From the NCBI RefSeq assembly GCF_011065935.2, contig NZ_JAAMNH020000001.1:4299001-4363000 (forward strand): 64,000 bases of DNA, in the 5' to 3' direction. This document shows positions 43,113 through 51,532 of the stretch, piece after piece. Both the position numbers and the translations under genes were made by a program. The notes below the pieces were generated by a model, which was not told the DNA's origin, made no database searches, and worked only from the letters and a program-made list of their open reading frames with translations. How positions within the stretch are numbered: the stretch's first letter is position 1; each line of letters starts with the position of its first letter. The DNA comes from Clostridium estertheticum. GTDB taxonomy: Bacteria > Bacillota > Clostridia > Clostridiales > Clostridiaceae.

Positions 43113-44112
43113 AAATAAACTCCTTATTTGTCAAATTAAAGCTATCTTTAAGCCCCGCTGTAACATATACTTTTTTATCCTTGGTAATAAAAATCGCGTC
43201 AACACCTTTGATCGACTCTATCAATTTAAGTCCTTTTGAGAGTCCCAATATATATGTACTTGTAGATAGTGCATCTCCATCTATTGACTTATCTGATACT
43301 ATTGTTGTACTTATAAGACCGGCCTCTGATGGATATCCCGTTTTCGGGTCAAATATGTGATGATAACGCTTACCATTCGCAATAAAATATCTTTCATAGT
43401 TTCCTGATGTAACCACGGATTTATCAGTAACACTAATAGTTCCTATGTATTGTCCCCGTGTATCCAATGGATTCTGTATCCCTATATTCCAGCTAGTTCC
43501 ATCTGTTTTACTTCCTACAGCAAAAACATTACCACCTAAATTTATAAGTGCACTGCTAATCTTATTATCAATTAAAACTTTTTTTAGCTCATCTGCTGTA
43601 TACCCCTTTGCAATAGCACCTAAATCTATAGCTTGTCCAGTCCGTCTTAACTGAACTGTAGAATTTTTCTTATCTAAAAGAATATCCTTATAGTCAACTA
43701 GCTTTAACTTTTCTTGAATTTCATCTTTCGACGGAACTCTCTCCTTATCTGTTCCTATTCCCCATAGTTTTACAATTGGTTCTATTGTTGCATCAAGGGC
43801 CTCACCTGATAATTTACTATATTGAACTGATTTTTCTATTACGGAATAAGTATCTCGGCTAAGCTTTTGCCCTGAAATTCCTGCCTTAGCATTTAATTTT
43901 GTAATTTCAGAAGTTTCAATATTAACAGACATTTTGCTTTCGATGTCGCTAATTCTTTTTAAGGCTAGCTCTGTTGCTTTTTCTGCATTTGTACCATAGA
44001 TCTTTAATTGAACAACTGTCCCCATCATATAGGTTTCTTTTTCAACGGGTTTAGTATTGCTTTTACAAGATACTAAAAATATCGAAGTTGACAATAATAA
44101 AAGCATATACAA
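43099..44112 (-). CDS. apbE: FAD:protein FMN transferase (ApbE), lipoprotein
   Basis: About 337 residues. N-terminal lipobox LVSC predicts an outside lipoprotein. Core motifs: TYMMGTVVQLKIYG, LDLGAIAKGYTADEL-like and the FAD-binding GNYERYFIANGKRYHHIFDP and TGYPS. It transfers FMN onto threonines of proteins such as RnfG, RnfD and related subunits. The start is odd: no ATG or GTG has a ribosome site. The TTG at 44112 would leave no basic residues, whereas ATA 44133 (preceded by AGGGATGGTG) would give a normal IKSSRKTLYMLLLL signal. See findings. Confidence 0.88.
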   Translation of the reverse strand: MYMLLLLSTSIFLVSCKSNTKPVEKETYMMGTVVQLKIYGTNAEKATELALKRISDIESKMSVNIETSEITKLNAKAGISGQKLSRDTYSVIEKSVQYSKLSGEALDATIEPIVKLWGIGTDKERVPSKDEIQEKLKLVDYKDILLDKKNSTVQLRRTGQAIDLGAIAKGYTADELKKVLIDNKISSALINLGGNVFAVGSKTDGTSWNIGIQNPLDTRGQYIGTISVTDKSVVTSGNYERYFIANGKRYHHIFDPKTGYPSEAGLISTTIVSDKSIDGDALSTSTYILGLSKGLKLIESIKGVDAIFITKDKKVYVTAGLKDSFNLTNKEFIYEKR

Positions 44113-44237
44113 TGTTTTGCGTGAACTTTTTATGATATCTCACCATCCCTAGCTTATTTTAAATACATTATACCATATATATACTTTAAGTAAATCTCTT
44201 CCTATAACATGAATCGCAGAAAATTTTAGCCTAAAAT

Positions 44238-44269
44238 AAAAACGCCGGAACAAAGTCTCAGCGTTTTTA
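44238..44269 (-). terminator. Terminator after the first metS
   Basis: AAAAACGC...GCGTTTTT, loop about 15 bases, imperfect. A closely similar hairpin follows the second transporter cluster at 46361. Confidence 0.7.
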
Positions 44270-44309
44270 GCCATTACGAAAACTATAGTTAATTTATGTG
44301 ATTTTTTTC

Positions 44310-44405
44310 TTATTTGTTCTTTAATACAGCTCTTAAACTTGCAAACGATAAACCTGCTATTAAACCCCACATTACCAACATAAAACCTAGCGCTTGACCA
44401 CTCAT
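44310..44405 (-). CDS. metS: MetS-type small subunit of the first NSS transporter
   Basis: 31 residues, found only by translation: starts MSGQALGFMLVMWG and continues as one hydrophobic helix ending ...AVLKNK. Matches the MetS family, the short membrane subunit of the MetPS methionine/alanine importer described in Corynebacterium. GGAGG lies before the ATG. A hairpin (44430-44463) sits between metP and metS. Confidence 0.85.
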   Translation of the reverse strand: MSGQALGFMLVMWGLIAGLSFASLRAVLKNK

Positions 44406-44429
44406 ATTTATTCCTCCTTATATTTCTCT

Positions 44430-44463
44430 GGAGTAGATAACAATTATTAATCGTTATCTCTCC
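44430..44463 (-). promoter_or_regulatory. Hairpin between metP and metS (first copy)
   Basis: GGAG-N-AGATAAC and GTTATCT-CTCC pair around an AATTATTAAT loop. A perfect 12-bp hairpin occupies the same place in the second copy. It may set the stoichiometry of the two subunits. Confidence 0.6.
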
Positions 44464-44495
44464 TTGTATTTTTTTAGAGTAGGCAATAACAATTA

Positions 44496-46076
44496 TTACT
44501 TTCTTATAAGAACCTTATTTTGAACAATCTCTTCACCATAAATACCCTTTAAACTCTTATAAGTTCCAATAAAGCCTATGATAAATACCACCACTAACAC
44601 TATTCTTGCCCCATTTACCCAGGGAATTAGCTCTGGTGTTTTTGCTACAAAACTTGGTATTAATTTAAAATAGCCTTCTTGAATGTATGATATAGTTGAT
44701 CCAATTAAAATAACTATTATTACTGCTGGAGTTACAAATTTGATCATAACACTATACATCCATTTTGGTGCTTTCCAGTAAGATCCATGATTTATCTCCT
44801 CTAATGGACTATCTTTCATGAGCCAACCAGCTACAATTATTTCTATAAGACCCATTACAACGAGTAGATAGGTACCAACCCAGTTATCAAGCTCTGTGAA
44901 GTAAGCAAGTTCAGCTGTTTTCGTAAGTATTGGCTCTAAGCAAACTGGAAGTCCAACTATTATATATCCTAAGAAAACAAGTAAGGATGCCTTCTTCTTT
45001 ACCATACCCATACCTTCTTCTAAAATTGTTACAAGATAATTATACATAGCAATAGCTGAAGTAAATCCAGCAAAGAATAATATTAGAAACCATAGTGTTC
45101 CAAGTAGTCTACCACCATCCATAACTCTAAAAATATTAGGTAGAGATATAAAAGATAGTCCTACTCCTGAACTTAGACCTTTTACGCCCATGAAAGCATA
45201 AGTAATTGGTATTGCAATACTTCCACCTAGTACTACTTCTGCAAACTCATTTAATGAAACTGTTGTCAACGCTGAAGTTACAATATCATCATCTTTCTTT
45301 AAATAAGAAGCATAATTTTGAATTATTCCCATACCTAAGGATAGTGTAAAGAAAATTTGCCCTGCAGCTGCAAGTGCTGCTTTAAAACTTAAATCCGCCC
45401 ATCTTGGAGTCCAAAGATAATCTAGCCCCTTTATAGCAGACCAATCTGGGTTAACTGGTGATCCTATAGTTAACGCTTTATAAATTAATATTATTCCAAA
45501 TATATATAGAGCAGGCATCATTAGTTTTGCCCATGCTTCTATACCCTTTTCAATTCCCCTAGTAACTGCAAAAGCTAAAAATGATAAACTAATGATCCAA
45601 AAAGTAAATACATAAACAGGATTTTGTATATAGTTCGCAAAAAACTGCGATGTGGTCACAGTCATATCTGAGTACCCACCAGTGGCAGATAAAAAGCTAT
45701 AACCTAGTGTCCAACCTATTAAATGATTGTAATATGAATTTACTAGTAGTGTAACTCCGATAACTATCATTCCGCATATAGAACCTAAAATAATTGCACG
45801 TCGTGGCTTAATCTTGTCTCTTGATTGAATATAAATCATAAAACCTACAGTGCCATGTCCATATCTACCACCAAGTCTTCCCATCATCCATTCTACTAGC
45901 ATTAATGGTATTCCTATCAAAATAAGAGCCATTACATAAGGAATCATAAACGCTCCGCCACCGTATTTTGCAGCTTGATAAGGGAATCTCCAAAAATTCC
46001 CAAGACCGACTGCATTTCCAGCCATTGCTAGAATAAGTCCAATTTTCGAACCCCAATTTTCTCTTTTTTGAACCAT
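44496..46076 (-). CDS. Sodium-dependent transporter, NSS family (MetP-type), copy 1
   Basis: 526 residues, twelve predicted transmembrane helices. SNF signatures: NAVGLGNFWRFPYQAAKYGGGAFMIPY in helix 1 and GVGLSFISLPNIFR. NSS proteins import amino acids with sodium. The partner small subunit (metS) follows 90 bases downstream. Strongly similar over its whole length, in DNA too, to the gene at 47042, so a recent tandem duplication. Methionine/alanine specificity is inferred from MetPS. Confidence 0.92.
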   Translation of the reverse strand: MVQKRENWGSKIGLILAMAGNAVGLGNFWRFPYQAAKYGGGAFMIPYVMALILIGIPLMLVEWMMGRLGGRYGHGTVGFMIYIQSRDKIKPRRAIILGSICGMIVIGVTLLVNSYYNHLIGWTLGYSFLSATGGYSDMTVTTSQFFANYIQNPVYVFTFWIISLSFLAFAVTRGIEKGIEAWAKLMMPALYIFGIILIYKALTIGSPVNPDWSAIKGLDYLWTPRWADLSFKAALAAAGQIFFTLSLGMGIIQNYASYLKKDDDIVTSALTTVSLNEFAEVVLGGSIAIPITYAFMGVKGLSSGVGLSFISLPNIFRVMDGGRLLGTLWFLILFFAGFTSAIAMYNYLVTILEEGMGMVKKKASLLVFLGYIIVGLPVCLEPILTKTAELAYFTELDNWVGTYLLVVMGLIEIIVAGWLMKDSPLEEINHGSYWKAPKWMYSVMIKFVTPAVIIVILIGSTISYIQEGYFKLIPSFVAKTPELIPWVNGARIVLVVVFIIGFIGTYKSLKGIYGEEIVQNKVLIRK

Positions 46077-46274
46077 TATTATCCTCCCTCTTGTATTATT
46101 ATTAATAATATTTAACTATTTATAATATATTATTAATATTCAAATATATTACAATTTAAATGTCAATTTTTTAGCAAAATACAATCATTATTAAATATTA
46201 TTAAGTACTATTCATTTTATTCTCAAATTTCGGGGCTTAACTCTTTATTTTCTTATTTACAATTGTGTATAAAG

Positions 46275-46305
46275 AAAAAAAGGTGCATAATTTAACTTCT
46301 GCACC
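46275..46305 (-). terminator. Second terminator of the metPS copy-2 operon
   Basis: On the minus strand GGTGCAGAAG...CACC with a T7 tail, 60 bases beyond the hairpin at 46361. Confidence 0.75.
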
Positions 46306-46360
46306 CACTTTTGAATATAATATAGCTATACATTTTCCACCTTAGAATTTTTGGACAACT

Positions 46361-46392
46361 AAAAACGCTGAAACAAAGTCTCAGCGTTTTTA
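46361..46392 (-). terminator. Terminator after the 137-residue membrane gene
   Basis: AAAAACGCTGA and TCAGCGTTTTT with loop AACAAAGTC, a T-rich tail on both sides. Near-duplicate of the one at 44238. Confidence 0.8.
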
Positions 46393-46405
46393 GTCATTGT
46401 AAAAG

Positions 46406-46819
46406 TTATGTGAAAAGTTCTTTATGTCTACGCAATTTTACAAACACTATTACAGATAAACTAATCATTAGAATACTTAATAAGAAAAATACAATAGTAA
46501 ATGTTCCAGCTTTAGTAGCTGATATATTATATTGTGCACTCATTTGAGCAATTTGGTTAGCTCTATCAGCAAAAACACGTATAGAATATCGTATCCATAG
46601 CACTGAAATAGCAAAAGATAACGGAACTATTGCCATCGCTATTAAATATCCGCTTTTCCTTCTCTTCTTCATACCTATAAGTCCCATAAATATTGGGAGA
46701 ATAAATAGTAAAGGCATAAGAAATCCAGTAAATTGTGAAGATAACATTAAAAACAAAGCACATAAAAGTGTAAAATAAAAAGTAATTTTTCTCATAGCTA
46801 TAGCATCATCAATACTCAT
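46406..46819 (-). CDS. Small polytopic membrane protein after metS
   Basis: 137 residues with about four transmembrane segments separated by basic loops (KKRRKSGY, KLRRHKE). No family recognised. It starts 17 bases after metS of copy 2 and is closed by two terminators, so it belongs to that operon; the first metPS copy has no equivalent. It may have been inserted or the downstream gene of copy 1 was lost. Confidence 0.7.
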   Translation of the reverse strand: MSIDDAIAMRKITFYFTLLCALFLMLSSQFTGFLMPLLFILPIFMGLIGMKKRRKSGYLIAMAIVPLSFAISVLWIRYSIRVFADRANQIAQMSAQYNISATKAGTFTIVFFLLSILMISLSVIVFVKLRRHKELFT

Positions 46820-46836
46820 ACATCTTCACTCTTTTC

Positions 46837-46932
46837 TTATTGATTCTTTAATACAGCTCTTAAACTCAAAGCTGATAAAGTGAATATACTGCCCCACATT
46901 ACTAACATAAAAGCTAATGCTTGACCACTCAT
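46837..46932 (-). CDS. metS: MetS-type small subunit of the second NSS transporter
   Basis: 31 residues starting MSGQALAFMLVMWG, ending ...AVLKNQ. It is clearly paralogous to the gene at 44310, with the middle of the helix diverged (SIFTLSALS against LIAGLSFAS). GGAGG lies before the ATG. Confidence 0.85.
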   Translation of the reverse strand: MSGQALAFMLVMWGSIFTLSALSLRAVLKNQ

Positions 46933-46953
46933 ATTTATTCCTCCTTATTATAT

Positions 46954-46990
46954 CTAAAGTAGTAACAATTATCAATTATTACTACTTTAG
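46954..46990 (-). promoter_or_regulatory. Hairpin between metP and metS (second copy)
   Basis: CTAAAGTAGTAA and TTACTACTTTAG pair perfectly around CAATTATCAATTA. A second, weaker inverted repeat with AACAATTGTTAATT lies at 47001-47033. It occupies the same position as the hairpin in copy 1. Confidence 0.7.
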
Positions 46991-47041
46991 TATTTCTATT
47001 GGGTATATAACAATTGTTAATTGATATTCCCCCTAGATTAA

Positions 47042-48622
47042 TTACTTTCTTATAAGAACCTTGTTTTGTACAACCTCTTCTCCATAAGTAGCTTTTATAC
47101 TTCTATAAGTTCCAATAAATCCAATGATAAATACCACAACTAATACCATTCTCGCACCATTTACCCAGGGAATTAACACCGGTGTATTTGCTACAAAACT
47201 TGGTATAGCTTTGAAATATCCTTCTTTAAAGTATGATATAGTTGATCCCCATAAAATAATTATTATTACTGCAGGTGTTATCCATTTAATCATAACACTG
47301 TACATCCATTTAGGTGCTTTCCAGTAACCTCCAATATTTATCTCGTCCAATGCATTATCTTTCATAAGCCAACCAGCTACAATTATTTCTATAAGTCCCA
47401 TTATAACCAGTAAATAACTACCAACCCAGTTATCAAGCTCTGTAAAATAAGCAAGTTCCGCAGTTTTCGTGATTATTGGCTCTAGTGCAACTGGAAGTCC
47501 AACTATTACATATCCTATGAAAACTAAAACAGCTGCCTTCTTCTTTACCATGCCCATACCTTCTTCTAATATTGTTACTAAGTAATTATACATTGCAATA
47601 GCTGAAGTAAACCCAGCAAAGAATAATAACATAAACCATAGTGTACCCATTACTCTACCACCGTCCATAACTCTAAAAATATTAGGTAGAGATATAAAAG
47701 ATAGTCCTACTCCTGAACTTAGACCTTTTACGCCCATGAAAGCATAAGTAATTGGTATTGCGATACTTCCGCCAAGAATTACTTCTGCAAATTCATTTAA
47801 GGAAACTGTTGTCATTGATGAAGCTACAATATCATCCTCTGATTTTAAATAAGAAGCATAGTTTTGAATTATTCCCATACCTAATGATAGTGTAAAGAAA
47901 ATTTGTCCCGCTGCTGCAAGTGCGCCCTTGAAACTAAAATCTTGCCATCTTGGAGTCCAAAGATAATCCAAACCTTTTATAGCCGACCAATCAGGGTTAA
48001 CTGGTGATCCTATAGTTAATGTTTTATAAATTAATATAAATCCGAATATATATAGAGTTGGCATCATTATTTTTGCCCAAGATTCTATACCTTTTTCAAT
48101 TCCTCTTGTAACTGCTAGTCCTAAAATTGCTAAACTAATGATCCAGAATGTAAATACATAAGCAGGGTTTTGTATATAATTTGCAAAAAACTGCCCTGTG
48201 CTTACAGCCTTATCTAAGTATCCACCAGTGGCAGATAAAAATGCATAGCCTAAGGTCCACCCTATTAAGTGATTATAATATGAATTTACTAGTAGTGTAA
48301 CTCCAATAACTAACATTCCACATATTGAACCTAAAATAATTGCACGTCGTGGTTTAATCTTATCCCTTGATTGAATATAAATCATAAAACCTACAGTTCC
48401 ATGTCCATATCTTCCACCAAGTCTTCCCATCATCCACTCTACCATCATTAACGGTATTCCTATTAAAATAAGAGCACCTACATAAGGAATCATAAAAGCT
48501 CCGCCACCGTTTTTAGCAGCTTGATACGGGAACCTCCAAAAGTTACCAAGTCCAACTGAATTTCCTGCCATCGCTAGGATCATTCCAATTTTCGATCCCC
48601 ACTCTTCTCGTTCTTTAGCCAT
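47042..48622 (-). CDS. Sodium-dependent transporter, NSS family (MetP-type), copy 2
   Basis: 526 residues, same architecture as copy 1: NSVGLGNFWRFPYQAAKNGGGAFMIPY, GVGLSFISLPNIFRVMDGGR. Differences cluster in the termini and loops. Metal/substrate-binding signature helices are intact, so both copies look functional. It forms an operon with metS (46837) and a 137-residue membrane protein. AGGGTTA-like weak ribosome site. Confidence 0.92.
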   Translation of the reverse strand: MAKEREEWGSKIGMILAMAGNSVGLGNFWRFPYQAAKNGGGAFMIPYVGALILIGIPLMMVEWMMGRLGGRYGHGTVGFMIYIQSRDKIKPRRAIILGSICGMLVIGVTLLVNSYYNHLIGWTLGYAFLSATGGYLDKAVSTGQFFANYIQNPAYVFTFWIISLAILGLAVTRGIEKGIESWAKIMMPTLYIFGFILIYKTLTIGSPVNPDWSAIKGLDYLWTPRWQDFSFKGALAAAGQIFFTLSLGMGIIQNYASYLKSEDDIVASSMTTVSLNEFAEVILGGSIAIPITYAFMGVKGLSSGVGLSFISLPNIFRVMDGGRVMGTLWFMLLFFAGFTSAIAMYNYLVTILEEGMGMVKKKAAVLVFIGYVIVGLPVALEPIITKTAELAYFTELDNWVGSYLLVIMGLIEIIVAGWLMKDNALDEINIGGYWKAPKWMYSVMIKWITPAVIIIILWGSTISYFKEGYFKAIPSFVANTPVLIPWVNGARMVLVVVFIIGFIGTYRSIKATYGEEVVQNKVLIRK

Positions 48623-49107
48623 AATTAACCCTCCCCTTGTGTATTTATTAATAATATATTAATTATTTATAAATTATTAATATATTATCAAATTTTTCAG
48701 AAAATTGCAAGCATTGTTAAATTTTTTTCATTTTATTTTTTGTTTCATAAAATTAACTTATATTTACAAATGCATATTTTCAAAACATTAAATATGTACC
48801 CCATTGTAGTTACAGACAATACAAGTAAATTCTTAACTATTTTATATTGAAAATTCAAACAAATTATTCAATTAATGCTCATCAACAATTTTGTAATAAT
48901 GAAAAAATTGAAACTAATGATATTTTTTTAACAATTAAAAGTCATTTTTCACTACATATACTATCATTTAAATTAAAATAGAATCAAAACATTCGGGATC
49001 TCGCATAAGCCTATCTATTTTTTAGCTTTATGTGCAATTATATATAAGAACGTAAAAATAAAGGTACAGAATTTAATTCTGTGCCTTTATTTAATAAATA
49101 TATAATT
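48623..49107. other. Intergenic region upstream of metP copy 2
   Basis: About 485 bp of AT-rich DNA with the metP promoter region and, near its far end, the terminator of the next gene. No SAM riboswitch or T-box fold was recognised. Confidence 0.5.
49056..49092. terminator. Terminator of the 68-residue protein gene
   Basis: AAATAAAGGTACAGAAT and its complement form a long A/T-tailed stem that can work on both strands. Confidence 0.85.
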
Positions 49108-49314
49108 CTAATATGCTCTTTGGTCTCCATTTAATAGATTCTCAATTTCTACCGCTATCTCACGGCCTTTTTTGTAGGAGTTAAGTCTATCTTGTGGTAT
49201 AGAGTCTTTATATGTGTCCTCACCAGAAAGAAAATCTATGATTCCTTTTTTTGCACTTGGCACATCTCCAACGTGGTCTAATCCATTAACTTCTCTTATT
49301 TTTGAATAATCCAT
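49108..49314 (-). CDS. Small acidic protein of unknown function
   Basis: 68 residues, soluble. Contains FLSGEDTYKDSIPQDRLNSYKKGREIAVEIENLLNG; no known domain recognised. AGGGAGGAAT precedes the ATG and a terminator follows, so it is probably expressed as a single gene. Confidence 0.65.
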   Translation of the reverse strand: MDYSKIREVNGLDHVGDVPSAKKGIIDFLSGEDTYKDSIPQDRLNSYKKGREIAVEIENLLNGDQRAY

Positions 49315-49485
49315 GAATATTCCTCCCTATATGTCTTGCAAATACTGATAATTATTAATCTTCAGTATCGTAAGTATTATAGTTATAGGTTTCCCAATTT
49401 AGAATTTTTGATGTATTAATATATTCCTCACGATATAACATTATACTCTGATAAATATAAATTTTCTTAACACCCATTCCAATTA

Positions 49486-49514
49486 TTGACATGGAAAAAT
49501 TTTTATGGTAACAT
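49486..49514 (+). promoter_or_regulatory. Probable oppA promoter
   Basis: TTGACA (49486-49491), 17-bp spacer, TAACAT (49509-49514), about 50 bases before the oppA start. Only the -35 is consensus. Confidence 0.6.
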
Positions 49515-49563
49515 TATACGAAAGTATTTGAATTTTCAATTAATTTAATAGGGGGGCTTATAA

Positions 49564-51420
49564 ATGAAAAAGAAAAAATTAGTTTCTACTTTGCTAGTAG
49601 CTTTGTTTTTATCAACAAATGTACTTGCTGGATGTTCAAAAAAACCTCAAACTCAAACTGAAACTCAACCTCAAGCTGTAGAGAACAAGACACCACAAGT
49701 TTTAAATTATTATACTGTAGATGAACCAGAAACCTTGGACCCACAACAGATGACTGGATCACCTGACTTTCAGATTGCAAATATGTTTATTGAAAGTTTA
49801 GTTCGTTTTGGTAAAGAAGAAGGTAAATATGAACCAGGAGTTGCTAAAAAGTGGAGTTTAGACCCTGCAACCAATACTTACACTTTTGAGTTAAATAAAG
49901 ATGCAAAATGGTCTGATGGAACAGTAGTTACTGCAAATGATTTCTTCTTTGGATGGAAGCTTGCACTTGATGGAAACAGTCAGTATGGATTTATGATCAC
50001 TGATTACATTGTAGGAGCTCAAGATTACGCCGATCTTACTAGTGAAGGGTTTTATTCAGAAGCAAATGCTACGTTTAAAGCTTTAGTTGCTAGCAGAGAT
50101 GCTGAAAAGGACAAAGTAAAAAAATCAGCTTTGGCTGCTAAAGTTACTGATGCTTTAAAGGCAATGCCAGCAGATCTAAAAACAGCATTTGATGCAAAGA
50201 AAAAGGATTTGTGGTCAAAGGTTGGAATCAAAGAGAATAATGGAAATATTGAAATTAAACTTTCAAAAGTATGCCCATATTTTGTGGGATTAACTGCTAA
50301 TTCTGTTTATTGTCCTGTAAATGAGAAATTTTACAATGATCATAAGACTGACTACACTCTTGAAGCTGCAGGGTTAAACAGTAATGGACCATGGATAGTT
50401 AAAGAATGGAAACATAAGGATAGCTTTACTTTAGAAAAAAATCCAAATTACTGGAATAAGAGTAATATAAAAATTGATACAATTCATTTGAAAGTTGTTA
50501 TTGATGTTGCTACAAGAACAAATCTTTTAAAGACAGGTGCTTTAGACGGTTCAGCAATTCAAGCTAATGATTTGAAGACATTCCAAGATAAAGCAGTGCT
50601 TGATCAATACAAACTTCAAGATTTAATTGATATGCCTGATTATACTGTATTCTATCTTGAATTTAACCACTTTAACAATCCAGTAACTTCTAATTTTAAT
50701 ATTAGAAAGGCTATATCTTTAGCTATGGATCGTAAGGGTTTAGTTGAAAATGTTACACAAGGCGATATTGCTGCGCTTGCAGTAGTTCCGGTTTTCTTCC
50801 CAGGCCTTAGTAAACCATTCCGTGAAGAAAATGGCAACACTTTAATTGAAGATAATCAAAAGGATACGGCTAAAGCGGCTTTGGCAGCAGGGCTAGCAGA
50901 GTTAAAACTAGCTAAATTACCTACTATAGATGTTTTAACAAATCAGTCTGATATTGGTAAGAAACAAGGCGAAAAGTTACAATCAGATTTAAAAGAAATT
51001 GGAATTGACATTAATCTTGTGCCAGTTGCATGGGGTGATAAATTAACTAGATTGAAGGCTGGAACATTTGGTATCTGTGCTAGTGGTTGGGGACCTGATT
51101 ATATGGATGCAATGACATATCTTGATTTATTTGAATCAAAAAATGGAAATAATCATGGTAAATATAGTAACCCGGATTATGATAAATTAATTAATAATGC
51201 TAAAAATGAATCAGATGCTAAAAAGAGAATGGATTATTTATATCAAGCTGAAAAAATGTTAATGACTAATATGGTTATTGCACCTCAATACTACAGAACA
51301 CTTCATATCACATTTAGGGATTATTTAAATGGCGTTGTTATTAGAGGCGCTGGCCCAACTGTAGATTTTTATTGGGCTAATATAGATATGACAAAGAAGA
51401 CTGGTGACAAATCTAAGTAA
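49564..51420 (+). CDS. oppA: Oligopeptide ABC transporter substrate-binding lipoprotein OppA
   Basis: 618 residues; lipobox LAGC gives mature start at Cys about residue 24, followed by a Q/T-rich linker. SBP class 5 features: LDPQQMTGSPDFQIANMF, WSDGTVVTANDFFFGWKLAL and NPNYWNK...LKTGALDGSAIQ. About 70 residues longer than typical OppA owing to an alanine/lysine helical segment around residues 155-225 (FYSEANATFKALVASRDAEKD...). AATAGGGGGG precedes the start. First gene of oppABCDF. Confidence 0.93.
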   Translation: MKKKKLVSTLLVALFLSTNVLAGCSKKPQTQTETQPQAVENKTPQVLNYYTVDEPETLDPQQMTGSPDFQIANMFIESLVRFGKEEGKYEPGVAKKWSLDPATNTYTFELNKDAKWSDGTVVTANDFFFGWKLALDGNSQYGFMITDYIVGAQDYADLTSEGFYSEANATFKALVASRDAEKDKVKKSALAAKVTDALKAMPADLKTAFDAKKKDLWSKVGIKENNGNIEIKLSKVCPYFVGLTANSVYCPVNEKFYNDHKTDYTLEAAGLNSNGPWIVKEWKHKDSFTLEKNPNYWNKSNIKIDTIHLKVVIDVATRTNLLKTGALDGSAIQANDLKTFQDKAVLDQYKLQDLIDMPDYTVFYLEFNHFNNPVTSNFNIRKAISLAMDRKGLVENVTQGDIAALAVVPVFFPGLSKPFREENGNTLIEDNQKDTAKAALAAGLAELKLAKLPTIDVLTNQSDIGKKQGEKLQSDLKEIGIDINLVPVAWGDKLTRLKAGTFGICASGWGPDYMDAMTYLDLFESKNGNNHGKYSNPDYDKLINNAKNESDAKKRMDYLYQAEKMLMTNMVIAPQYYRTLHITFRDYLNGVVIRGAGPTVDFYWANIDMTKKTGDKSK

Positions 51421-51450
51421 ATTTAATTATTAATAGTTAAGGTGGGGTAT

Positions 51451-51504
51451 ATGTTATTTAAACGTATATCTTTCCTTTTATTAATAGGTAAATGGGTAAC
51501 TTAG
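51451..51504 (+). CDS. Possible 17-residue ORF between oppA and oppB
   Basis: ATG 51451 follows AAGGTGGGG; the product is MLFKRISFLLLIGKWVT. It may be a leader peptide or chance. No conservation can be judged from one sequence. Confidence 0.3.
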   Translation: MLFKRISFLLLIGKWVT

Positions 51505-51532
51505 TATTTTTCTATATACAGGAGGTTAAATA

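Noticed and set aside
44149..44370. 73-residue ORF on the minus strand across metS
   Set aside because: It runs in another frame over metS and its terminator; the 31-residue metS frame has the ribosome site and matches a known family.
46275..46392. Two terminator-like hairpins after the 137-residue gene as possible small RNA
   Set aside because: No promoter between them was identified; a double terminator is the simpler reading.
48623..49107. SAM riboswitch or T-box in front of metP
   Set aside because: No conserved T-box or SAM aptamer sequence could be recognised on the minus strand.
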